NCBI RefSeq assembly: GCF_026627255.1
Contig: NZ_JAPNLM010000001.1
Location: 525,340-589,339 of the forward strand
Reading direction: 5' to 3'
DNA from: Streptomyces antarcticus
Lineage (GTDB): Bacteria > Actinomycetota > Actinomycetes > Streptomycetales > Streptomycetaceae
Length of the DNA stretch: 64,000 nucleotides
The notes under the pieces were generated by a model. That model ran no database searches and had not been told where the DNA came from. It worked only from the letters and a program-made list of their open reading frames with translations. Both the position numbers and the translations under genes were made by a program. This document shows positions 44,586 to 52,349 of this stretch, in pieces. Position 1 is the first letter of the stretch. Every line of letters begins with the position of its first letter.

Positions 44586-47500
44586 CTAGCCGTCCGTCCG
44601 GTGGTCACCGTCCGTGCCCGATTCGCCTTGGAGGATCCGCTCAAGGCGGGGCCGGTCGGGGAGGTCGCGGGGCCGGATCACGCGGCCGCTGCGGACGTGG
44701 AGGAAGACGGCGGCGACCCGGTCGAGGGGGGTGCTGGTGGCTTCCGCCCAGGCGAGGCGGTAGACGGCGAGCTGGAGCGGATCGGCCTCGGTGGTGCGGC
44801 CGGTCTTCCAGTCGACGATCTCGTACGAGCCGTCGGGGTTCCTGTAGACGGCGTCGATCCGGCCCCGGATGACGCGGCCGGCCAGGGTGATCTGGACCGG
44901 GGCCTCCATGCGGTGCGGGGGCCGGTCGGCGTACGGGCTGCGCTCGAAGGCGGCCTTGAGGGAGGCGAGGTCGGCCTCGTCGGCGATCTCCTGGTCGGAG
45001 CCGGGCAGCTCGGTGGCGGGGTCGAGGACGTCGAGCATCGGGAGGGGCAGCTCGTCGAACCGGGACTCCACCCAGGCGTGGAACCGGGTGCCCAGGCGGG
45101 CGGCGGGCTGCGGCGGCTTGGGCATGGGGCGGGCGAGGTCGCGGGCGAAGCCCTGCGCGTCGGCCGCGAGCCGGAGCAGCTGGCTGGCGGACAGCGCGGC
45201 GGGCAGCTCGACGTCCCGGACGGCCGCACGGGCACGGCGGAGCTCGCCCTCCAGCGCGTCGAGGTCCCGGTCCCAGGAGGCGATGGCGCGGGCATCCTCC
45301 GGAGTCGGGCGCGCTCCGGCCGGCCCGGCGGCGGGCGGGGGCGCGGGGGTCGCCGTGGGCCCCGGCCGGGCGGCCCAGGGGTCGTCGGCCCAGGGGTCGT
45401 CGGCCTCCGGGTGCGGGCGCGCGGACGGACCGGCCGGGGCGGGGTCCTCGGGGGCGTACGGGTCGGTGTCCGGCCAGGGGGCGTCGTCGTGGGAGGGGTC
45501 CTCGCAGTCCGGCGGCCACAGGTACGGCTCGTCCCCGGCGGGCTCCGGCGGCGGGGCCGCCAGGTAGGACTCCACCACGGCCGCCGCCGCGCGGCGCAGC
45601 CGCAGGGAGTCCCGGTCCAGCGGGAGCGGCCAGGAGTGGTCCGCCTCGGCCTCGTCGGCCAGCGCCGGGTTCTGCGCGTCGGCGTCGGGCTCGGGGGCCC
45701 AGGCGTCGATCTCCCCGAACCCGGCGGCGCAGTGCCCGTACAGCGTGGTCAGGAACTCGGACGGCCCGCGCCGCTTCTTCTGGGTCGGGCCCCACCAGTG
45801 GCCGGAGGCCAGCAGGAGGGAGCGCGGGCGGGTGAAGGTCACGTAGCCGAGGCGGAGCTCCTCCACGGCCTTGTGTTCCTTCAGGGCGGCCTTGAACGAC
45901 TTCAGCCCGGCCGAGGTCCAGGGCGGGTCCCCCGGCAGGGTGGGGGCGTCTCCGCGCAGCGCGTACGGGAGCACCTTGGCGTACGAGGTCCAGGACTCCG
46001 GCGGCTTCTCCTTGGGGAAGGAGCCCGCGCACAGGTCGGGGACGACCACCACGTCCCACTCCAGCCCCTTGGACTTGTGGGCCGTCAGGACCTTCACCGT
46101 GTTCTCGCCGCCCGGCAGCGCGTGGTCCAGGCCCTTCTCGTACTGGGCGGCCGTCCGCAGGAAGGCCAGGAAGGCGAGCAGCGAGGCCTCACCATCCAGG
46201 GCGGCGAAGCCGGCGGCGACGTCCATGAAGTTCGACAGGGTCTCGCGTCGGCGGGCGGCCAGCGCGTGCGGGGACGCGGACAGCTCGACCTCCAGGCCGG
46301 TCGCCGTCAGCACCCGGTGCAGTACGTCCATCAGCGGGTCCGCGAGAGAGCGCCGCAGGTCGCGCAGCTCCTGGGCGAGGTGCGCGAAGCGGACCCGGGC
46401 CTCCGCCGAGAAGGGCAGGTCGTCGGGGGCCTGCCCGGCACCGTCGAGGAACGTCTCGAGGGCGTCGGCCAGCGACACGATCTCCGCGGGGTCCACGCCC
46501 TCGACGGCGGCCGCGAGCCGCTCGTCGGCGTCCGTGTCCGGTCCGCCGGACGTCCGGCCGACCAGCAGCCGCGCCCGGCGGCCCAGCAGGGCCAGGTCGC
46601 GCGGGCCGATCCGCCAGCGCGGGCCGATGAGGAGGCGGACCAGGGAGGCGTTGGCGCCGGGGTCCTGGAGGACCTCGCAGACGGCGACCAGGTCGGCGAC
46701 CTCGGGCAGGTGCAGGAGTCCGGAGAGGCCGACGACCTCGACGGGGACGTCCCGGTCCACCAGGACGGCCTGGATGCGCGCGAAGTCCCCGGCGGAGCGG
46801 CACAGCACGGCGATCTCCCGCGGCTCCGTCCCGGTGCGGACCAGGTGGGCGACGGAGTCGGCGAGCCACTCCAGCTCTTCGGCGTGCGTCGGCAGCAGGG
46901 CGCAGCGGACGATGCCGTCGCGCTCCGCGCCCGGCGCCGGGCGCAGTGCCTCGACGCCCTCGTGCATGGCGCGCAGCGGGGCGGCGAGGTCGTTGGCCAG
47001 CTCCAGCAGGCGGCCGCCGCTGCGCCGGTTCTCACTGAGCGAGAACCGGGTGGCGGGACTTCCGCTTGCGTGCGGGAAGTGCTCGGGAAAGTCGTCGAGG
47101 TTGGCCACGGAGGCGCCGCGCCAGCCGTAGATCGCCTGGCAGGGGTCGCCGACGGCGGTCACGGCGTGCCCGCTGCCCGCGCCGAAGAGGCCGGACAGCA
47201 GCAGCCGCTGCGCGACGGAGGTGTCCTGGTACTCGTCGAGCAGGACCACCCGGAACTCCTCGCGCAGCAGCGCGCCCACCTCGGGGCGGGTGGTGGCGAG
47301 CCGTGCGGAGAGGGCTATCTGGTCGCTGAAGTCGAAGAGGTCGCGGGAGCGCTTCGCGGTGCGGTAGCGGGAGACGAGCTCCAGCAGTTCGAGGCGGCCG
47401 CGCACGGCCTCCGGCACCTTGCGCAGGTCTTCGTTGCTGAGCTTCGTGCCTGCCAGGGTGTCCAGCAGGGCGGTGTCCCAGGCGCGCAGCTCGGGCGGCT

Positions 47501-48062
47501 CGACCAGGTGCTCGGAGAGCTCGGCGTCGAGCGCGAGCAGGTCGCTGACCAGGTCGGGGACGGACCTGGTCAGCGAGGGGTACGGGCCGGGGGCCTCGCG
47601 GAGCACCTTCGCGGCGAGCTGGAAGCGGGTGGCGTCGGCGAGCAGGCGGGAGCTGGGCTCCAGGCCGATGCGCAGGCCGTGGTCCTTCAGCAGCTGGCCG
47701 GCGAAGGCGTGGTACGTGGAGATGCGCGGCTCGCCGCCGGCCGCGTCGGCGTCGGCCGGGGAGGGGTCCGGGTCGGTGACGCCGGCCCGCGCGAGGGCCT
47801 TGCGCACGCGCTCGGCCAGCTCGCCGGCGGCCTTGTTGGTGAACGTCAGACCGAGGACCTGCTCGGGCGCGACCGCCCCGGTGCCCACCAGCCAGACCAC
47901 GCGGGCGGCCATGACGGTGGTCTTGCCTGAGCCGGCGCCCGCGACGATCACCTGGGGGGCGGGCGGCGCGGTGACGCACGCCAGCTGTTCGGGCGTGAAG
48001 GGGATGCCGAGGAGCTCCTTGAGCTGCTCGGGGTCGGCGAGGACGGCACTGCGCGCGGACAC
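44586..48062 (-). CDS. adnB: AdnB subunit of AdnAB helicase-nuclease
   Basis: The 1158-residue subunit of the actinobacterial double-strand-break resecting motor has a UvrD-type helicase (VIVAGAGSGKTTVMAARV; VVLLDEYQDTSVAQR; TAHKSKGLEWDVVVV). A low-complexity Pro/Asp-rich linker (~835-910) leads to a C-terminal RecB-type nuclease (GRIDAVYRNP...YEIVDWKTG). No FeS cysteines are seen in this nuclease. It begins 79 bases after adnA. The AdnA-AdnB pair replaces RecBCD/AddAB in mycobacteria and streptomycetes. Confidence 0.95.
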   Translation of the reverse strand: MSARSAVLADPEQLKELLGIPFTPEQLACVTAPPAPQVIVAGAGSGKTTVMAARVVWLVGTGAVAPEQVLGLTFTNKAAGELAERVRKALARAGVTDPDPSPADADAAGGEPRISTYHAFAGQLLKDHGLRIGLEPSSRLLADATRFQLAAKVLREAPGPYPSLTRSVPDLVSDLLALDAELSEHLVEPPELRAWDTALLDTLAGTKLSNEDLRKVPEAVRGRLELLELVSRYRTAKRSRDLFDFSDQIALSARLATTRPEVGALLREEFRVVLLDEYQDTSVAQRLLLSGLFGAGSGHAVTAVGDPCQAIYGWRGASVANLDDFPEHFPHASGSPATRFSLSENRRSGGRLLELANDLAAPLRAMHEGVEALRPAPGAERDGIVRCALLPTHAEELEWLADSVAHLVRTGTEPREIAVLCRSAGDFARIQAVLVDRDVPVEVVGLSGLLHLPEVADLVAVCEVLQDPGANASLVRLLIGPRWRIGPRDLALLGRRARLLVGRTSGGPDTDADERLAAAVEGVDPAEIVSLADALETFLDGAGQAPDDLPFSAEARVRFAHLAQELRDLRRSLADPLMDVLHRVLTATGLEVELSASPHALAARRRETLSNFMDVAAGFAALDGEASLLAFLAFLRTAAQYEKGLDHALPGGENTVKVLTAHKSKGLEWDVVVVPDLCAGSFPKEKPPESWTSYAKVLPYALRGDAPTLPGDPPWTSAGLKSFKAALKEHKAVEELRLGYVTFTRPRSLLLASGHWWGPTQKKRRGPSEFLTTLYGHCAAGFGEIDAWAPEPDADAQNPALADEAEADHSWPLPLDRDSLRLRRAAAAVVESYLAAPPPEPAGDEPYLWPPDCEDPSHDDAPWPDTDPYAPEDPAPAGPSARPHPEADDPWADDPWAARPGPTATPAPPPAAGPAGARPTPEDARAIASWDRDLDALEGELRRARAAVRDVELPAALSASQLLRLAADAQGFARDLARPMPKPPQPAARLGTRFHAWVESRFDELPLPMLDVLDPATELPGSDQEIADEADLASLKAAFERSPYADRPPHRMEAPVQITLAGRVIRGRIDAVYRNPDGSYEIVDWKTGRTTEADPLQLAVYRLAWAEATSTPLDRVAAVFLHVRSGRVIRPRDLPDRPRLERILQGESGTDGDHRTDG

Positions 48063-48141
48063 GTGAAAAGGCTAGCCGCCCGCGCTGACACTCCCCGCCG
48101 ACCGGCCCCCGGGCGAGGGCCCCGCCCGGGGTCGTACGGCA

Positions 48142-51100
48142 TCACTCGACCGTCTGGCGGCCTTCCGGGCGTGCGCTGCACGAGCTGCGGAAGGAGCAGT
48201 GGTCGCAGTGGCGGCCGACGGCGGGTGCGAAGCGTTCGTCCAGGACCCGTCCGGCGGCGGTGGCCAGCAGGTCGCCGACCCATTCCCCGTCGAGCGGCTG
48301 CTGCGCCTGGATCCTGGGCACGGCGTCGCCGCCGTCCCGTACGGCCGCGCCCTGGCGGAGCTGGACCAGTTCGGCGCCGCCGGGGGCCGGGCGCAGGCCG
48401 TCGAAGGCCTCGTCGACGGCTCCCTCGCGGACGGCGAGCTGGTAGACGGCGAGCTGGGGGTGGCGGGCGACCTCGTCCTTGGTGGGCGACGCCTTGCCGG
48501 TCTTGAAGTCGACGACGTACGCGCGCCCCTGCGGGTCCGCCTCGACGCGGTCCATGGATCCCCGGATGCGGACGGCGTACTCGCCGGCGTCGAGGGTGAC
48601 GTCGAACTCGTGCTCCGTGGCGACGGCCTCCCGGCCGCCCCGGTCTGTGGTGTGCCAGCGCAGGAAGCGCTCCAGGGCGGCGCGGGCGTTCTCCTTCTCC
48701 TGGGCCGACTTCCACGGGGCGTCGAAGGCGAGGGCGTCCCAGACGGAGTCGAGGCGTTCCATGAGGACGGCGAGGTCGGCGGGGGTGCGGCCGGAGGCCA
48801 CCTCGTCGGCGAGTACGTGGACGACGTTGCCGAAGCCCTGGGCGGCCGTGGAGGGGGCGTCGGCCTTGACCTCGCGGCCGAGGAACCACTGCAGGGAGCA
48901 CGTGGTGGCGAGCTGCTCCAGGGCGCTGCCGGACAGGGCGACGGGCCGGTCCCGGTCGCGCAGCGGGACGGCGCTGCGGGTGGGCTCGTACAGGCCCCAC
49001 CAGCGCTGCGGGTGCGCGGCGGGGACCAGCGGGCGGTCCTCGTCATCGGTGAGCGCGGCGAGCCGGGCGAGGCGGCGGGCGGCCGCGTCGCGCAGGGCGG
49101 GCGAGGCCTCGGGGTCGACGGTGGTGGCGCGGAGCTCGGCGACGAGCGCCGGGACGGCGAGGGGCCGTCGGGGGCGGCCGGTGACGTCCTTGGGCGGTAC
49201 GCCGAGCTCGGTGAGGAAGCGGGAGGGCTGGTCGCCGTCCTCGGCGGGGGCCTTGACGGCGGTGACGACGAGGCGCTCGCGGGCCCGGGTGGCCGCCACG
49301 TAGAAGAGGCGGCGCTCCTCGGCGAGCAGGGCGCCGGGGGTGAGGGGCTCGGCGAGGCCGTCGCGCCCGATGCGGTCGGCCTCCAGCAGGGAGCCGCGGC
49401 GGCGCAGGTCGGGCCACAGGCCCTCCTGGACGCCGGCGACGACGACGAGGGACCACTCCAGGCCCTTGGAGCGGTGGGCGGTCATCAGCCGGACGGCGTC
49501 GGAGCGGACCGCGCGGCCGGTGAGGGTGTCGGCGGCGATGTCCTCGGCTTCGAGCTGTTCGAGGAAGTTGAGGGCGCCGCTGCCGCCGGTGCGTTCCTCG
49601 GCGCGGGCCGCGGTGTCGAAGAGGGCGCAAACGGCGTCGAGGTCGCGGTCGGCGTTGCGGCCGGCGGCGCCGCCGCGGCGGGCGCTCCGCTCCAGGCGCT
49701 GCGGCCAGGGGGTGCCGTCCCAGAGGGCCCAGAGGGCCTCCTCTGCGGTGCCGCCGCCCTGGAGGAGCTCGCGGGCCTTGCGCAGGAGCAGGCCGAGGCG
49801 CTGGGCGCCGCGGGCGTAGGCGGGGTCGTGTGCGGTGAGCCGCTCGGGCTCGGCCAGCGCGCGGGCGAGCAGGACGTCGGAGGGCGCGGGCACCTTGACG
49901 CCCGCGGCGCGCTCCTCGTCGCGCAGGGCCCGGCCGAGGCGGCGCAGGTCGGCGGCGTCCATCCCGCCGAGCGGCGAGGCGAGCAGCGCGAGGGCCGCCT
50001 CGACGCCGACCCACCCCTCGCCTGCCGCATCGCCTGCCGCATCGCCTGCGGCGGGCTCTGCGGGGTCACCGGCGGTGGGCTCGGACGGCTCGGTGCCGGC
50101 GAGGGCGTGGTCCGGGGCCTCGCCCGCGGCGGGCGCCGCGGAGCCGGGCCCGGGCAGCCCGGCGCCGCAGGCGGACCCTTCGGCGGCTGCGGCGCCCGGG
50201 TCCGGGGCCGGGTCCCGGTCCGGTTCCGGTGCGCGGGGGGGCGGGAGGAGGTGCGGGCCGGCGTTCGTGGCCGCGGTGCGCAGGGCCGTCAGGAGCGGGG
50301 CGACCGCCGGTTCGTGCCGCAGCGGGGAGCCCGAGGCGTCCGTCTCGGTCGGGACCCCCGCCGTGTTCAGGGCCCTCCGCATCGCCGGGAGGGTGCGGCC
50401 GCCGGAGCGGACCAGGACGGCCATGTCCTGCCACGGCACCCCGTCCTCCAGGTGGGCCCGGCGCAGGATGTCGGCGATGTTGTCGAGCTCCGCCCCGGCG
50501 GTGGGGTACGTGTACACCTCGACCCGGCCGCCCTCCCGTACGGGCTGGAGCGCGCGGTGGGCCCGTACGGCGGCGGACGGCAGCCGCGGCACCGGCATGC
50601 GGGTGGTGAGCAGGCGGGTGGCGGCCAGCAGGGCCGAGCCCGAGCGGCGGCCCACCGTCAGCGCGCGGACCGCCGCGCCCGGGAAGGCCGACTCGAAGTC
50701 GAGGACGTTGTTGATGTCGGCACCGCGGAAGGCGTAGATCGACTGGTCGGGGTCGCCGAAGGCGATCAGCGTGCCGCCGGGGCCGGTCAGCGCCCGCAGC
50801 AGGCGCAGCTGGGAGGCGTCCGTGTCCTGGTACTCGTCCACAAGGATCACGTCGTACGCGGAGGCGAGCGACGGGGTGCGTTCCGCGAGAAGGACCGCGC
50901 GGTGGAGGAGTTCCGCGTAGTCCAGCGTGCCCTGCATGTCCAGGACGTCCAGGTACTCGGAGAGGAACGCCGCCGCCGCCTTCCAGTCGGGGCGCCCGGT
51001 CCGGGTCGCGAAGGAGTCGAGGGCGGCCGGGCCCAGGCCCAGCTCGCGGGCGCGGGCCAGCACCGCGCGGACCTCGTCGGCGAAGCCGCGCGTGGTCAGC

Positions 51101-51603
51101 GCGGCCCGCAGGTCGTCGGGCCAGCGGATGGACCGGATCCGGCGCTGGCCCTCCAGCAGGGTGCGGACCATCACGTCCTGCTCGGGGCCGGACAGCAGCC
51201 GCAGCGGGTCGGCGAAGAGGTCGGTGTCCTGGTGGGCGCGGACCAGGCCGTAGCAGAAGGAGTGGAAGGTGGTGGCCTGCGGCGCCCGTGCGCCGCCGAG
51301 CCGCAGGGCGGCCCGGTCGCGGAGTTCGACGGCGGCCTTGCGGCTGAAGGTGAGGATCAGGACGCGGGCCGGGTCGGTGCCCGCCTCCACGCGGGCGGCG
51401 ACCGACTCCACCAGCGTGGTGGTCTTGCCCGTGCCCGGTCCGGCCAGGACCAGCAGTGGTCCGCCCGCGTGGTCAACCACCGCGCGCTGCGCTGCGTCCA
51501 GAACAGGGGGATCCACCCGTTCCGGCCCGGTGCGCACGAGGCGGTACGCGTCGGGGGTCCGCGTGCGCCGCCGTGCGGTGCGGTCGGAGGAAGAGGTGAT
51601 CAC
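48142..51603 (-). CDS. adnA: AdnA subunit of AdnAB helicase-nuclease
   Basis: GTG 51603 gives 1153 residues. The UvrD-like motor has LVLAGPGTGKTTTLVESV, ILVDEYQDTDASQLRLL, GDPDQSIYAFRGAD and TAHRSKGLEWSLVVV. The C-terminal RecB-type nuclease has AYVVDFKTGKAS. A cysteine in TTCSLQWFL plus CDHCSFRSSC supplies four cysteines, the AddB-style iron-sulfur staple. A ~90-residue Ala/Gly/Pro/Glu insertion (around 50.0-50.25 kb, with GDAAGDAAGE repeats) interrupts the motor. adnB follows. Confidence 0.95.
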   Translation of the reverse strand: MITSSSDRTARRRTRTPDAYRLVRTGPERVDPPVLDAAQRAVVDHAGGPLLVLAGPGTGKTTTLVESVAARVEAGTDPARVLILTFSRKAAVELRDRAALRLGGARAPQATTFHSFCYGLVRAHQDTDLFADPLRLLSGPEQDVMVRTLLEGQRRIRSIRWPDDLRAALTTRGFADEVRAVLARARELGLGPAALDSFATRTGRPDWKAAAAFLSEYLDVLDMQGTLDYAELLHRAVLLAERTPSLASAYDVILVDEYQDTDASQLRLLRALTGPGGTLIAFGDPDQSIYAFRGADINNVLDFESAFPGAAVRALTVGRRSGSALLAATRLLTTRMPVPRLPSAAVRAHRALQPVREGGRVEVYTYPTAGAELDNIADILRRAHLEDGVPWQDMAVLVRSGGRTLPAMRRALNTAGVPTETDASGSPLRHEPAVAPLLTALRTAATNAGPHLLPPPRAPEPDRDPAPDPGAAAAEGSACGAGLPGPGSAAPAAGEAPDHALAGTEPSEPTAGDPAEPAAGDAAGDAAGEGWVGVEAALALLASPLGGMDAADLRRLGRALRDEERAAGVKVPAPSDVLLARALAEPERLTAHDPAYARGAQRLGLLLRKARELLQGGGTAEEALWALWDGTPWPQRLERSARRGGAAGRNADRDLDAVCALFDTAARAEERTGGSGALNFLEQLEAEDIAADTLTGRAVRSDAVRLMTAHRSKGLEWSLVVVAGVQEGLWPDLRRRGSLLEADRIGRDGLAEPLTPGALLAEERRLFYVAATRARERLVVTAVKAPAEDGDQPSRFLTELGVPPKDVTGRPRRPLAVPALVAELRATTVDPEASPALRDAAARRLARLAALTDDEDRPLVPAAHPQRWWGLYEPTRSAVPLRDRDRPVALSGSALEQLATTCSLQWFLGREVKADAPSTAAQGFGNVVHVLADEVASGRTPADLAVLMERLDSVWDALAFDAPWKSAQEKENARAALERFLRWHTTDRGGREAVATEHEFDVTLDAGEYAVRIRGSMDRVEADPQGRAYVVDFKTGKASPTKDEVARHPQLAVYQLAVREGAVDEAFDGLRPAPGGAELVQLRQGAAVRDGGDAVPRIQAQQPLDGEWVGDLLATAAGRVLDERFAPAVGRHCDHCSFRSSCSARPEGRQTVE

Positions 51604-51873
51604 GTGAGCTGCCGGTCCTGGTGGGTCTGCGGGTGGTACGGGGGCCGCGGTGCCCGCCGCGGGCGGGCGGTCCGCGCGGTGCGGCGGGGTCGCGGGGGGT
51701 ACCGCGGGGGCCCCGGCGGCGGCTGCCGCGACGTTCGCCGCGACGGCTCCGGCCGGGGCCGAAGGGGCAACGCTACGTCAACCGCGCGCCCCCGCGCAGT
51801 TCCTCCGCGTCCCCCGTACGGGCCTTCGCACGCGCGCTCGACCGCCCGTCCGGGCCGCGCATGGCCGAAGCTG
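51604..51873. other. Gene-free interval upstream of adnA
   Basis: These 270 bases between adnA and the alkyltransferase-like gene (both minus strand) are extremely GC-rich with several short inverted repeats. A TTGACG on the minus strand near 51780 could be a -35 for adnA, but no convincing -10 follows. Confidence 0.4.
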
Positions 51874-52230
51874 TCAGGTGTGAGCCTCGTCGCGCTTGTC
51901 GTCCCGTCCGGGGTCCGGGCTCCCGTCCCAGCGCGCCCGGCGCATGTCCAGCCGGGGCCCGCCGCCGGCCGTCCGGCGCAGCGGCGTGGCCTCGGCCCGG
52001 TAGTGCTCCAGGGCGCGCAGCTCGCTTCCGGGGAGCGGTACGCCGTCCGCCCGCACCACGCGCCACCAGGGCACGGCTCCCCCGTACAGGGCCATGACGC
52101 GCCCGACTTGGCGCGGACCGCCCTCGCCGAGCCACTCGGCGACGTCCCCGTACGTCATCACCCGGCCGGGCGGAATCCGCTCGGCCACCTCCAGCACGCG
52201 CTCCGCGTACGCGGGCAGCTCCTCGCTCAT
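51874..52230 (-). CDS. Alkyltransferase-like (ATL) DNA-repair protein
   Basis: The 118-residue homolog of the C-terminal MGMT domain has PPGRVMTYGDVAEWLG and GGAVPWWRVVRADG. The PCHR alkyl-acceptor cysteine is replaced by tryptophan (PWWRV), as in ATL proteins that flag alkylated guanine for nucleotide-excision repair. ATG 52230; the C-terminus is a charged tail. It precedes adnA on the same strand after 270 bases. The homologous position in M. tuberculosis (Rv3204) is also an MGMT-like protein. Confidence 0.88.
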   Translation of the reverse strand: MSEELPAYAERVLEVAERIPPGRVMTYGDVAEWLGEGGPRQVGRVMALYGGAVPWWRVVRADGVPLPGSELRALEHYRAEATPLRRTAGGGPRLDMRRARWDGSPDPGRDDKRDEAHT

Positions 52231-52349
52231 TCGGCCCATGGTGCAGTACGCCGGCCGCCCATTCGCGGAAGATTGTGTTCCGCACCGGCGCGCACCCTGA
52301 TGCCCCGCGCTCCCGTCGGTCCGTGCCACCATCTTCCGGGCGGTGACTG

